Assembly: GCA_964455525.1 (NCBI GenBank)
Contig: CAYVWR010000013.1
Coordinates: 1 to 64,000, forward strand
DNA from: JAFDZV01 sp964455525
GTDB taxonomy: Bacteria > Bacteroidota > Ignavibacteria > OLB7
Length of the DNA stretch: 64,000 nt
Direction of reading: 5' to 3'
Made by a program: the position numbers and the translations under genes. Positions 45,633-54,699 of this stretch are shown in pieces. Below the pieces are notes generated by a model that was not told the origin of the DNA, searched no databases, and saw only the letters and a list, made by a program, of their open reading frames with translations. The number at the start of each line of letters is the position of its first letter. Positions within the stretch are counted from its first letter, which is position 1.

Positions 45633-45782
45633 TGTTCCCGAGAAGATGTGCGGAAAAAGCGCCTGCGCATCGCTGCCATATTCAATCGCGAGCGATTGGT
45701 AGCAGAGGCATATATTAGCAGGCACCATTGCCAACGTCCGGCCGTGGCCACTGGCACCTCACATTCCCAATCGGAACATCAT

Positions 45783-47183
45783 ATGCCCGAACCAAGCAAG
45801 CACAATCAGATCAACGCCGACGCGTTCGAGGAGGAAATAACAACTGATCTCGATGACAGCACTCCAGATACGCCGCGCGGCATGCCGATCCACTCCCGTA
45901 TCATGATCGGCCTGGCGATCGGCGCAGGGGCCGGGTTGCTGACAAACGCCATCGTGGGGCCGGAGAACGCGACCGTAGCCTGGATCGTGGCAAACATCAC
46001 CGATCCGGTCGGAACGCTGTTCCTCCGTCTTCTCATGATGATCGTCGTGCCGCTGGTCTTTTCATCGCTCGTGGTGGGAATCGCAGGCGTTGGAGATTTT
46101 CGGAAGCTTGGGCGTATGGCCGTGAAGACGTTCGCCTATACGATCGTCATCTCGGCGATATCGGTTGCCATCGGCCTTACGCTCGCCAATACGATACGCC
46201 CCGGCGATCGGATCGATCCGGCTACGGCAACGGCCCTGCGTGAACGCTATGGTGCCGATGCGACCAACAAGGTTGATGCAGCAACAACCGATGCGGCCAC
46301 AACGGACTCTCCGCTGATGATTGCGGTGAAGACGATCGTTCCGGCCAACCCGATCGCATCGATAGCGGGCGATACGCCAAACATGCTTCACCTGATGTTT
46401 TTTGCGCTGATCGTTGGCATCGCCATGACGCTTGTCTCGGCAAAGGTTGTGGCGCCGCTTCTGCGAGGAGTGGAAGGAGTATATCGGGTGACGGCCCGTA
46501 TCGTGGACATGATTATGCGGCTGGCCCCGTATGCGGTGGCGGCGCTCCTGTTCACCAACACCGCCCGCTTCGGCATCGACGTGATGCAGGCGCTGCTCTG
46601 GTTTGTGCTCACCGTCCTTCTCGGACTTGCTCTGCATATGTTCGGGGTATATTCCCTCGCTGTCTATTTCCTCTCCCGGATCTCCCCGATCGAGTTCTTC
46701 CGGCGCATCAAGACCGTGATGCTTACGGCATTCTCCACATCATCATCGAATGCCACCCTGCCTACGGCCATTCGCATCTCGGAGGAAAATCTTGGCGTGC
46801 CTCGCGACATCAACAGCTTTGTGCTGACGATCGGGGCCACCGCAAACCAGAACGGCACGGCGCTTTACGAGGGTATCACAGTGCTCTTCCTGGCGCAGCT
46901 TGCCGGGGTTGATCTGACATTCGGCCAGCAGTTGATGGTGGTCTATATGGCGATCCTCGGCGGCATCGGAACCGCTGGTGTCCCGTCAGGCTCGATCCCG
47001 TTTATCATCGGCGTTCTTATCAGCCTGGAGATCGACCCTGCGCTTATCGCCATCATCCTTGGCGTTGACCGAATCCTGGACATGTGCCGCACCACGCTGA
47101 ACGTGGCGGGCGATATCACCGCGGCCACCTATGTTGCCCGCTCCGAGGGCTTTCCGCTGCTGCAAACCACCCCAAACCGCTGA
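45783..47183 (+). CDS. Dicarboxylate/amino acid:cation symporter (DAACS family)
   Basis: A 466-residue inner-membrane transporter of the GltP/DctA type, which moves glutamate, aspartate or C4-dicarboxylates with H+ or Na+. The ATG at 45783 (MPEPSKHNQINADAF) is preferred; an in-frame start at 45648 would add a non-protein-like leader. A soluble N-terminal tail of about 30 residues precedes the first span (MIGLAIGAGAGLLTNAIVG). The re-entrant serine-rich loop AFSTSSSNATLPTAI and the NQNGTALYEG motif (TM7), plus GVPSGSIPF and DRILDMCRTTLNVAGD (TM8), are diagnostic substrate and cation sites. A non-conserved hydrophilic insertion (about residues 145-180) lies between early helices. It is closed by a hairpin terminator. 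Confidence 0.93.
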   Translation: MPEPSKHNQINADAFEEEITTDLDDSTPDTPRGMPIHSRIMIGLAIGAGAGLLTNAIVGPENATVAWIVANITDPVGTLFLRLLMMIVVPLVFSSLVVGIAGVGDFRKLGRMAVKTFAYTIVISAISVAIGLTLANTIRPGDRIDPATATALRERYGADATNKVDAATTDAATTDSPLMIAVKTIVPANPIASIAGDTPNMLHLMFFALIVGIAMTLVSAKVVAPLLRGVEGVYRVTARIVDMIMRLAPYAVAALLFTNTARFGIDVMQALLWFVLTVLLGLALHMFGVYSLAVYFLSRISPIEFFRRIKTVMLTAFSTSSSNATLPTAIRISEENLGVPRDINSFVLTIGATANQNGTALYEGITVLFLAQLAGVDLTFGQQLMVVYMAILGGIGTAGVPSGSIPFIIGVLISLEIDPALIAIILGVDRILDMCRTTLNVAGDITAATYVARSEGFPLLQTTPNR

Positions 47184-47221
47184 GAGCAGCAGTTGGGGAG
47201 CCGCACACAGATAGATGAACG

Positions 47222-47263
47222 ATATCTGCGATAGGGCTTGAGACCCTGCCCTATCGCAGATAT
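47222..47263. terminator. Bidirectional hairpin between symporter and secreted protein
   Basis: Perfect 15-bp stem ATATCTGCGATAGGG (47222-47236) / CCCTATCGCAGATAT (47249-47263). The right arm overlaps the stop codon of the convergent minus-strand gene. Confidence 0.8.
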
Positions 47264-47811
47264 ACCCGATATCCCTGGGCGCGATCGGTCTCAGGATCGT
47301 AGGCCACCACAAGATGAGGACCCAACGTTGAGCCGGGAGTGGCCAGTGCCACCATCGTGCCCGCACGAGCCAGACGAGGATCATCGAACACCACGGTTCC
47401 CTTTGCAATAGCAAACACCTTGTAGTAGACATGACGGTCGGCGCGGACGTAGGCGATGGCATCCCGTACGATCAGTTCAACGATATGGCCATGAGGATCG
47501 CCAGCCGCTCTTCTGGCGGAATCGCCGGCAATCGCGCTGGCAAAGGCAGCGCTCAACGTTGCGATCCCCTGATTGGCTGTGGAGATGGCACCACAGGTAC
47601 TCCATGCTCTCCCCTGGCAATCAACTCCCATCTCGCAGACACTGCGTTCAACGGAGTCGCCAGGAACAGCCCAGACCTCCACCTTTGTCACAATCCCATC
47701 CCCCTCCTGGCAACTCTCCACGCTGTAGATCATCTTGTTGTTCTGTGCATAGGCTGCCACCGAAGCGGATATGGCAATCACAACCACGATGGCATGGATA
47801 ACTTTCTTCAT
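47251..47811 (-). CDS. Small secreted protein of unknown function
   Basis: From the ATG at 47811 (MKKVIHAIVVVIAISASVAA) the product has 186 residues with a clear Sec signal peptide cleaved near AYAQ. The mature part contains four Cys (SVESCQEGDG, SVCEMGVDCQG, STCGAIS), which could form two disulphides. Mixed Gly/Ala/Val strands follow, ending QGYRVYLR. No family is recognised and there is no lipobox or T9SS tail, so it is probably periplasmic. The frame extends to 47868 without a better start. It is convergent with the symporter. Confidence 0.7.
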   Translation of the reverse strand: MKKVIHAIVVVIAISASVAAYAQNNKMIYSVESCQEGDGIVTKVEVWAVPGDSVERSVCEMGVDCQGRAWSTCGAISTANQGIATLSAAFASAIAGDSARRAAGDPHGHIVELIVRDAIAYVRADRHVYYKVFAIAKGTVVFDDPRLARAGTMVALATPGSTLGPHLVVAYDPETDRAQGYRVYLR

Positions 47812-48356
47812 AACGGCACTCGTTTGATCCCTGAAGAGGCAGAGACACCTGACTTCGATGATGGCCATATGCCCCGGCGGGGGCCAGCGGCAGAATTGTA
47901 GACCTTCCCATGACGTTTATGAAACATTCAGCGTGTACCATCCGTATGGGGCCACCTTATTGGAACACCGAACCGCGCCTGCTTGCAGCCATACCGGATC
48001 GTGATCGGCCTTCAACGCCACCCCATATAAAGAAAATCTATTCAAATACAACCCATTAGTTCATCCCCATATCACCGCCAGAACTATGCAATAGTAAATC
48101 TACACAACAATCATCATAAATCTATTCCACCATAGCCGATTTCACTGCAACATCGCGCAGGATTCAGCGAACACAGGTATAATTCCATGGAGCAGATCAT
48201 GCACCGTCTCCAGGATTATTGCCAGTGAACACTACCATCCCAATGGGAGATTGCAACGATGTAGCAGTGGCATTATGAATTACCTTGCCTACGCTGAATT
48301 CGCGTTTAGATTCCATCAAGAAATGAAGAACAGTTCTTTTTAGTGAGGAACACGAC
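47812..48356. other. AT-rich non-coding region
   Basis: About 545 bp without a gene. 48020-48320 is much more AT-rich than the average here and likely holds the promoter for the rightward gene set at 48.36-50.35 kb. No RNA gene or repeat was recognised. Confidence 0.45.
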
Positions 48357-48740
48357 ATGCAAACCAACACCTATTACACTTCGGAGGCAACCTCCATGAC
48401 AGGACATCCTGCAACCATTGCACATGAAACCCTGCCGGTAGCCACTGGCAGCTCCCCCCTCTTTCACATAACACAGGGAATAATCATGACACGCGAAGAA
48501 CTACCAAAGACAGAAAAGCTTGCCTATCGAGCTATCCTATTACACCATGGAGGATGGTCAACTGGCCATACCACATGGAGCGGCGACGCCGTAAAGGAAA
48601 CGGAGGAAGCACCCCGGAACACACAATGCAGGGCATTCAATTGCAGGCTGCAACGCACACGTTACATACCCCCCGGTAGATACACACACATTATAAGTCC
48701 TTTGGAGGAGTCATGGCCCTATTCTGTCGCGTGGCGGTGA
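48357..48740 (+). CDS. Hypothetical 127-residue ORF
   Basis: An ATG frame preceded by GAGGA at about 10 nt, giving MQTNTYYTSEATSMTGHPAT and then a mostly polar sequence. The middle (MTREELPKTEKLAYRAILLH) looks protein-like, but the C-terminal third, rich in Arg and Pro, does not. It overlaps the start of the next gene by 28 bp in another frame. It could be a real small gene, or the upstream part could be a leader. No domain, signal or membrane segment is visible. Confidence 0.3.
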   Translation: MQTNTYYTSEATSMTGHPATIAHETLPVATGSSPLFHITQGIIMTREELPKTEKLAYRAILLHHGGWSTGHTTWSGDAVKETEEAPRNTQCRAFNCRLQRTRYIPPGRYTHIISPLEESWPYSVAWR

Positions 48741-49765
48741 TGATTCTCATCAATATTGCCGCGTTCAATCCCGCCGTTTTTGCACAAACGCAAGCCAGCC
48801 AGTCCTATGTTACCATTCAGGGCCAACTGACATTGCTCACGCACCATAATGGCAACATAACTCCAGCCTCGTGGTACGCTCCATCATACAGTTACGAGAT
48901 GGTGTATGATCCCGCTTGCCGCACACAGTTCACATTCACAGAATGCAAGAAAAACGGCAAGCTGCTGAAGCTTCTCTCATGGAATTACAATCGGCTGGTG
49001 CATGCGCCGCCGGAACTGATGTCGCTTAACAGCCGCACCGAGAATGTCCTGGTTCGTACTGGCGACACAATAAGTTTTTACCGTGAATTGGAGTGGTACA
49101 ACCCGCAAACGAACCGGATGGACACCTCCAATTACTACGCTCTGGACACGCTTGACATGGCCGTTTACCTTGTACGCACCATCGATGGCAAGCCCTTTCT
49201 GCTCGACAGCATCGGCATATTGCCACGCACAAATCCCGGCATGCCGACCATTTACGGAAACAGGCCAATTATGGCACTGGTATCCTATGTGGTCCCGCCT
49301 GCGCTCAACGGCGATTCAGTGTTTGTTGGCATTACCATCAGAGCACGAGGCAGCGGCCCCTATTACTTCACTCGTATGGATGGGGTAACAGTTGGCATGT
49401 CGGAGCGTTTAAAGAATGCACGGTATCATGAATATCTATCCTCGTTCGGCCTGGTATATGCAAAGCGCACGCTTATCGAGCTGACGCAGGCCACAGGCTC
49501 TCACGACGCCGTTCTCCGAGTCTCAAGAACGGCGGGATCGCCAAACAATATTCATATTGTATTCAGTGGTCCGCTTGATGGCGGCTGTACAGCCGTTGCG
49601 ATTTACGATGAATCAGGAAACCTGGTCTTCTACCCCTATACGTCTCGTACCGATGGGAAGCAGTCCGAAACCATGTATAAAGCACCGGCAAGCGGAGTGT
49701 ACTTTGTGACACTAACGCATAATGGGCAGATCGTAAAAACGAATAAGATTGTCATTGCACAGTAG
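48713..49765 (+). CDS. Secreted protein with T9SS-like C-terminal domain
   Basis: A 350-residue exported protein. TTGGAGGAG immediately before the ATG at 48713 supports the start. The signal peptide spans residues 1-24 (MILINIAAFNPAVFAQ). The body (25-275) has no recognised domain; a Cys pair sits at YDPACRTQFTFTEC. The last 75 or so residues resemble a T9SS type A sorting domain: DGGCTAVAIYDESGNLVFYP, then ASGVYFVTLTHNGQIVKTNK and IVIAQ. A Gly-rich secreted protein begins 8 bp after its stop, so the two are almost certainly co-transcribed. Codon choice is less GC-biased than in the neighbours. The function is unknown, and surface exposure is inferred. Confidence 0.8.
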   Translation: MALFCRVAVMILINIAAFNPAVFAQTQASQSYVTIQGQLTLLTHHNGNITPASWYAPSYSYEMVYDPACRTQFTFTECKKNGKLLKLLSWNYNRLVHAPPELMSLNSRTENVLVRTGDTISFYRELEWYNPQTNRMDTSNYYALDTLDMAVYLVRTIDGKPFLLDSIGILPRTNPGMPTIYGNRPIMALVSYVVPPALNGDSVFVGITIRARGSGPYYFTRMDGVTVGMSERLKNARYHEYLSSFGLVYAKRTLIELTQATGSHDAVLRVSRTAGSPNNIHIVFSGPLDGGCTAVAIYDESGNLVFYPYTSRTDGKQSETMYKAPASGVYFVTLTHNGQIVKTNKIVIAQ

Positions 49766-49773
49766 AGGGATTT

Positions 49774-50349
49774 ATGAAGAGGATATTCGGTATAGTCCTT
49801 ATCGGACTTTATCTGCAATTCAGCATGTACACACAGGCGAGCGCACGAGGAGAAATACCCCCTCCGCCCCCATTTACCGGCGGCAATACTGGCGACTGGC
49901 TCGGTTCAGGACCGATATTCGGTTTTGAAGGGGGCAACGGCTTTGGCGACCCGTGGAAAAACGGTGGAGGCTCCAACGGCGGCTGGGGTGGTAGCTGGTG
50001 GGATGGCAGAGGCCCGTTGGGGTCGGGCGGCAACGGTGGCTGGACGGGCTGGGGGAGCGGAAGCGGCCCCGGCGGTTATACCGGCTATGGAGATCTTTCC
50101 AACGATTCAATCCCAGGAGGACACGGCTGGCCGATAACAGGTTCGGACAACGGGTTCCGCACAAATTGTTTTAAGGAGACGATGACCGGAGGGTTCTACT
50201 CCTGCGTCTGCCAGCTTACCGTAAGCCTCACCAGCCAGCCGCAGTCCGGCCAGTGGATCGTTGGGCAATGCATGCAGGGTGCGATGGGCGGAAGCGACCA
50301 GCAGAGTGGATGCAGCGCCAGCGGGCTTCCCTGCTCCATGGAGCTGTGA
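49774..50349 (+). CDS. Gly-rich secreted protein with Cys-rich C-terminus
   Basis: A 191-residue protein with a signal peptide (MKRIFGIVLIGLYLQFSMYT ... ASA). A short Pro run (EIPPPPPF) precedes a low-complexity region of about residues 36-115 dominated by Gly, Trp, Ser and Asn (GGGSNGGWGGSWWDGRGPLG). The C-terminal 65 residues change to an ordinary composition with six Cys (NCFKETMTGGFYSCVCQLTV, GQCMQ, SGCSAS, PCSMEL) and may be disulphide-bonded. No family is recognised. It is 8 bp downstream of a T9SS cargo gene and probably works with it, for example as a surface or matrix partner; that is inference. A terminator follows directly. Confidence 0.75.
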   Translation: MKRIFGIVLIGLYLQFSMYTQASARGEIPPPPPFTGGNTGDWLGSGPIFGFEGGNGFGDPWKNGGGSNGGWGGSWWDGRGPLGSGGNGGWTGWGSGSGPGGYTGYGDLSNDSIPGGHGWPITGSDNGFRTNCFKETMTGGFYSCVCQLTVSLTSQPQSGQWIVGQCMQGAMGGSDQQSGCSASGLPCSMEL

Positions 50350-50370
50350 GGGCCGAACGCTGAACAGAGA

Positions 50371-50400
50371 GAACGCCCGGGGAAAATCCTCCGGGCGTTC
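50371..50400 (+). terminator. Terminator of the 48.7-50.3 kb operon
   Basis: 10-bp perfect stem GAACGCCCGG (50371-50380) / CCGGGCGTTC (50391-50400), 22 bp past the stop codon; the T-run is weak. Confidence 0.75.
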
Positions 50401-50454
50401 TGACGTTAATGACCACCGCACACGACGGCTCCATGGCAGACCCTTCCGCCACAC

Positions 50455-50961
50455 CTAGGCCCCGTAGGTAAAGAGGTTCTCCGGGTGATCCTCCAGCCGC
50501 TGTGCATTGATGATATGGCAGACCCTGACACCACGAAGCGCAAGAGCATCGGCAACCCAGAAACGATGGCAATGGCTTGGATCGGATTCGGCGCACATTA
50601 AGGCGATGCGCCGCTGCGATGCAAGCTCCAGCGCATGGCGCAGCCCACGCTTGAAGATGTCGGTCTCCATATACCCGGCAAATCCACGAGAGCGCTCGCT
50701 ACAGGAGCGGGCGCTATCAATCACATGCTGTGGGGGCTTCACCCCGCCAAGCTCGTTGCAATGCTCGTAGATGATGCCCCCCTCCGGAATGGCCTTTACC
50801 ATCTCCTCCCGGTTGAACTGGGGATTATGCCGCGAATACGGGATACGCCGGATATCCAGCAGCAGCTCGATCCTGTGCTGTTTCAGCAGGCCTAGAAGCT
50901 CCCCCTGGGTGCGGGTGGAGTGGCCGATGGTATAAATGACAAGGGAAGTATCGTGTGTCAT
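50455..50961 (-). CDS. DUF488 family protein
   Basis: A 168-residue member of the DUF488 family. Typical signatures are present: YTIGHSTRTQGELLGLLKQH at the N-terminus, LLLDIRRIPYSRHNPQFNRE, GFAGYMETDIFKRGLRHALE, and IALMCAESDPSHCHRFWVAD with a conserved Cys, Asp and Cys-His-Arg. The biochemical activity of the family is not established; the conserved acidic and Cys/His residues suggest a nuclease or metal-dependent enzyme. It is convergent with the T9SS/Gly-rich operon and divergent from valS. Confidence 0.9.
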   Translation of the reverse strand: MTHDTSLVIYTIGHSTRTQGELLGLLKQHRIELLLDIRRIPYSRHNPQFNREEMVKAIPEGGIIYEHCNELGGVKPPQHVIDSARSCSERSRGFAGYMETDIFKRGLRHALELASQRRIALMCAESDPSHCHRFWVADALALRGVRVCHIINAQRLEDHPENLFTYGA

Positions 50962-51330
50962 GTGGAAATGTCGGTTCTAGTACTACAACCATCGTTGGAA
51001 ATGTAGAGAGATTTTCGCAGATCGCAGCATCGCCGGTGATTCCGGCGATGCCGTGCTTCACCCGCTATCATGGAATAACACCCGGCCGTATCCGAACGGC
51101 TGCCCATGGGAAGGTTGCTTGCACAGTAGCTTGTGCCTTGCCATACATATATAGCGCCTTGCATCGGCCGATACACAGACATGCGCAATCGGAGGCACTA
51201 TAGCCATGCCTGCCACACATCACCATCCGTTACTCCCCCTCCATCCTTCCTTTTCGCTGATTCTTCTCCACCTCCGTATCTTCTGTGCATTACCCAAAAG
51301 AACTCTCACAAGCGCAGAGAAGCGGACGTA
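50962..51330. other. Divergent spacer between DUF488 gene and valS, with a perfect palindrome
   Basis: 369 bp with no gene. GCATCGCCGG (51027-51036) / CCGGCGATGC (51042-51051) is a perfect 10-bp inverted repeat with a 5-nt loop and no T-run, so an operator or mRNA leader hairpin is more likely than a terminator. No T-box can be recognised before valS. Confidence 0.5.
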
Positions 51331-54072
51331 ATGGCTGAACTTCCTAAAGCATACACTCCATCGGATGCCGAAGGGCGATGGTACCCCTACTGGTACGAAC
51401 ATCACCTCTATGATGCCAAGGCAAACTCCGACCGCCCTCCATACACAATAGTCATTCCACCGCCGAATATAACCGGCATACTGACGCTGGGGCATGTCCT
51501 GAACAACACGATTCAGGACATCTATATCCGCTGGCACCGTATGCGCGGGTACGAGGCATGCTGGATCCCGGGCACCGATCACGCCGGCATCGCCACACAG
51601 TCCAAGGTGGTCGAAGCGCTCACCAAGGAAGGCATCGACCGGCACGATCTCGGACGCGAAAAATTTCTGGAACGTGTCTGGCAGTGGCGCGAGCAGTACG
51701 GAGGCATCATCTTCCGCCAGCTTCGTGCGCTCGGGGTTTCGGTGGACTGGCGCCGCGAACGGTTTACGCTCGATGAAGCGCTCTCCACGGCCGTCAAGGA
51801 AGTGTTTGTCCGCCTCTACGACCGTGGCCTGATCTATCGTGGCAAGAAGATCATCAACTGGTCGCCAAAGGCACAGACCACCTTGAGCGACGAGGAGGTG
51901 CAGCACCGCGAAGTCGTTGATAGGATGTACACGCTCCGCTACCGGCTTGCAGAGGGAGAGGGGGAACTGTTCATTTCCACGGCCCGACCGGAGACGCTGT
52001 TCGGCGACGTTGCGGTGGCGGTGAACCCGAACGATGAACGCTACAGCACCCTGATCGGCAAGCTCGTCGTTGTCCCCCTGGTAGGACGCAGCGTCCCGGT
52101 CATCGCCGATGATTACGCCGACCCATCCTTTGGCACCGGCGCCGTGAAGATCACACCGGCACACGATCCGAACGATTACGAGGTGGGACTGCGGCACGAC
52201 CTCCCGATGCTCAACACCATCAATCCAGATGGCTCGATGAACGAGCTGGCCGGGCCTCTGGCGGGCATGGACCGCTTCGATGCACGCCGTGCGGCGGTGG
52301 AAATGCTGCGCGAGCAGGATCTGATCCAGAAGGATGAGGAATATCGCCATGCGGTCGGCTTCTCTGAGCGCGGCGGCGAGCAGATAGAGCCTTATCTCTC
52401 CGACCAGTGGTTTGTAACGATGAAGCCGCTCGCCGGACCCGCGCTGGCAGCAGTCATGAACGGGGATATCAAGTTCTACCCGGAACACTGGACAAAGACC
52501 TACGAGCACTGGATGGCGAACATCCGCGATTGGCCGATCTCCCGGCAGCTCTGGTGGGGACATCGCATCCCGGTCTATTATGCAGAGGATGGAACATCCA
52601 CCGCCGCACGCAACGAGCAGGAGGCACGCACACGGCTCGGGATTGCCGACTCGGTGCCGCTTCGCCAGGATGAGGATGTGCTCGACACATGGTTTTCCTC
52701 ATGGCTCTGGCCCTTCTCGGTGCATGGCTGGGGAAGCGATCAGAAAAACGAGCGAGATCTCGCCTATTTCTACCCAACCGATCTTCTTGTTACCGGCCCC
52801 GACATCATCTTCTTCTGGGTTGCCCGGATGATTATGGCAGGGTTCGAGTTTATGAATGGCGAGCGTAAGGCCGATGGAACACCACGCGCCGAGATCGCCG
52901 ATCTGATCCCGTTCAAGAACGTCTACTTCACCTCGCTGCTTCGCGATACCAAGGGACGGAAGATGTCGAAGACGCTCGGCAACTCCCCCGATCCGTTGGA
53001 GGTGATACGGGAATACGGTGCCGATGCACTTCGCTTTACGATCACCTACATGGCGCCGAGCGGCCAGGATGTCCGGTTCTCATCGGAGATGTGCGAGATC
53101 GGGCGAAACTTTGCCAACAAGATCTGGAACGCCGGACGGTTCCTTCTGATAAAGCAGGCGGATTTTGTCAATGCCACCGGCGGAGAGATTCCATATGAAG
53201 ACTCTCTGGAACAGTTGCAACCGGTCTCCGCCTCCGACACATGGATACTCTCGCGGTTCCACTCGGCGCTCCAGGATATCGAGAACGCGCTGAACGGCTA
53301 CCGGATCAACGAGTACACCAAGCTGCTGTATGACTTCGTCTGGCGGGATTTCTGCGACTGGTATGTAGAGCTGTTGAAGACCGAGATCGCCACAAACGAT
53401 GACCCGGAAGCTGCGCGCCGGATGATGCGCTTTGCGCTGGGCCTCTTCGATCAGATGCTCCGAATGCTTCACCCTATCATGCCGTTTGTAAGCGAGGAAC
53501 TCTGGCAGAATCTTGCCCCGCGCACGCCGGGCGCATCAATATCGGTAGCGGCATTTCCGGGCACGGACCCCGCCCGCATCTCACGCCAGGTGGAACGGGA
53601 GTTTATGCTCCTTCAGGAAAGCGTTGAAGCGATACGCCGTATGCGAAACGAAGCGGGCGTGGCACCATCAAAAACCGTGGATGTGACGGTACAGGCGGCG
53701 GACGCGGCCGATTATGCGATGCTCGCCCGCAGCAGCGAGCTTCTGCGCCGCCTTGCCCGTATCGATGCCATGATGATCTCCTCGGATGCCACCAAACCAC
53801 GGCTTTCCGTTACCGAGGTTGTGCGCGGCGTTGATATCCATGTGCACCTCGAAGGGCTGATCGATATCGAGAAGGAGCGCGCCAAGACCGGGAAGGAGAT
53901 CGCCCGCCTTGAAGGGCAGATACGCGCGGTGGAAGGGAAGCTCTCGAACGAGAAGTTCGTGGCAAACGCCCCGGCTGATGTGGTGGATGCCGAGCGCGCC
54001 AAGCTCCGCAACTACAGCGAGACGATCGCGAAACTGCGCCAGACGCTGGAGCAGTACGCTGCCATGCAGTGA
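51331..54072 (+). CDS. valS: Valyl-tRNA synthetase
   Basis: A class I aminoacyl-tRNA synthetase charging tRNA-Val and editing misactivated threonine. From the ATG at 51331 (MAELPKAYTPSDAEGRWYPY) the product has 913 residues, the usual size (about 880-950); the upstream frame to 51133 lacks protein character. The HIGH-type motif is LTLGHVLNNT (about residues 52-61), the editing domain includes FISTARPETLFGDVAVAV, and the KMSKS motif is GRKMSKTLGNSPDP (about residue 546). The anticodon-binding domain follows, and the C-terminal coiled-coil arm is IDIEKERAKTGKEIARLEGQ and on. It is a single-gene transcript closed by a 15-bp hairpin. Confidence 0.98.
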   Translation: MAELPKAYTPSDAEGRWYPYWYEHHLYDAKANSDRPPYTIVIPPPNITGILTLGHVLNNTIQDIYIRWHRMRGYEACWIPGTDHAGIATQSKVVEALTKEGIDRHDLGREKFLERVWQWREQYGGIIFRQLRALGVSVDWRRERFTLDEALSTAVKEVFVRLYDRGLIYRGKKIINWSPKAQTTLSDEEVQHREVVDRMYTLRYRLAEGEGELFISTARPETLFGDVAVAVNPNDERYSTLIGKLVVVPLVGRSVPVIADDYADPSFGTGAVKITPAHDPNDYEVGLRHDLPMLNTINPDGSMNELAGPLAGMDRFDARRAAVEMLREQDLIQKDEEYRHAVGFSERGGEQIEPYLSDQWFVTMKPLAGPALAAVMNGDIKFYPEHWTKTYEHWMANIRDWPISRQLWWGHRIPVYYAEDGTSTAARNEQEARTRLGIADSVPLRQDEDVLDTWFSSWLWPFSVHGWGSDQKNERDLAYFYPTDLLVTGPDIIFFWVARMIMAGFEFMNGERKADGTPRAEIADLIPFKNVYFTSLLRDTKGRKMSKTLGNSPDPLEVIREYGADALRFTITYMAPSGQDVRFSSEMCEIGRNFANKIWNAGRFLLIKQADFVNATGGEIPYEDSLEQLQPVSASDTWILSRFHSALQDIENALNGYRINEYTKLLYDFVWRDFCDWYVELLKTEIATNDDPEAARRMMRFALGLFDQMLRMLHPIMPFVSEELWQNLAPRTPGASISVAAFPGTDPARISRQVEREFMLLQESVEAIRRMRNEAGVAPSKTVDVTVQAADAADYAMLARSSELLRRLARIDAMMISSDATKPRLSVTEVVRGVDIHVHLEGLIDIEKERAKTGKEIARLEGQIRAVEGKLSNEKFVANAPADVVDAERAKLRNYSETIAKLRQTLEQYAAMQ

Positions 54073-54103
54073 TGGATCGTGCCGCGGATATGCCGTGCGC
54101 ACC

Positions 54104-54135
54104 ATGGCGGGCCGGGAATGTTCCCGGCCCGCCAT
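54104..54135 (+). terminator. Hairpin after valS
   Basis: Perfect 15-bp inverted repeat ATGGCGGGCCGGGAA (54104-54118) / TTCCCGGCCCGCCAT (54121-54135) with a 2-nt spacer. It lacks a T-run and can act in both directions between convergent genes. Confidence 0.75.
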
Positions 54136-54186
54136 GCCAGTGTTGCCGTGCAGTTGCGATGCGGCCCCGGCAGTTGCCGACAGCAT

Positions 54187-54699
54187 CTACTCGTTCGCCG
54201 CACCCTCATCATAACGGATCGGAATAAGGATATCCATCTCCGAGGTATCGGATGCTGGATCAAAACGCTCGTCGTATAGCTCCAGATCCGGTCCGGCTGC
54301 CCGCTCATAGGGTGCGCCTGGCAGCCAGGAACCATAGATATACTCCATCGTCGTTGGAAGCGTCTCCAGCGTCCCCTTGTGGGTGAACGCCAGATATGTC
54401 GCCGCCGGTATCTCCCTGCTGCTCATCCGGTCCGGGAGATCATTGAGCGAATCGACCTGGCATCCGGCGATATAGAAGTATTCATCATCATGTTTCCGCT
54501 CCCCATCCGGCAGGCACTCGCACACCCCATAACAGGGTCCATGAATGGCATGCCCTATCTCCCCCATCCGTCTGAAAAGCTCATCCCAAAGCTGCGGGAT
54601 CGTGTCGGCCGCGGTCGCATCGGGTGAGCGGACCCCGATAAACCGCGCGCCTGGCCCAACGATTTTGAACGCCCCGATCCGTTTGATATCTGGTTGCAT
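54187..54699 (-). CDS. GyrI-like (AraC effector-binding) domain protein
   Basis: A 170-residue GyrI-like/SOUL-fold protein. The ATG at 54699 (MQPDIKRIGAFKIVGPGARF) has GGAGGA about 8 nt upstream. Typical features are FIGVRS, IPQLWDELFRRMGEI, GPCYGVCECL, EYFYIAGCQVDSL, IPAATYLAFTHKGTLETLPT and MEYIYGSWLPGA, ending MDILIPIRYDE. Such domains bind small molecules and either stand alone or follow an AraC DNA-binding domain. Here the same frame continues upstream into the tail of an AraC helix-turn-helix (see next entry), so this looks like a regulator that has lost its DNA-binding half and now starts internally. It is convergent with valS. Confidence 0.85.
   Translation of the reverse strand: MQPDIKRIGAFKIVGPGARFIGVRSPDATAADTIPQLWDELFRRMGEIGHAIHGPCYGVCECLPDGERKHDDEYFYIAGCQVDSLNDLPDRMSSREIPAATYLAFTHKGTLETLPTTMEYIYGSWLPGAPYERAAGPDLELYDERFDPASDTSEMDILIPIRYDEGAANE

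Noticed and set aside
51220..52563. 447-codon minus-strand frame opposite valS
   Set aside because: Shadow of the valyl-tRNA synthetase coding frame.
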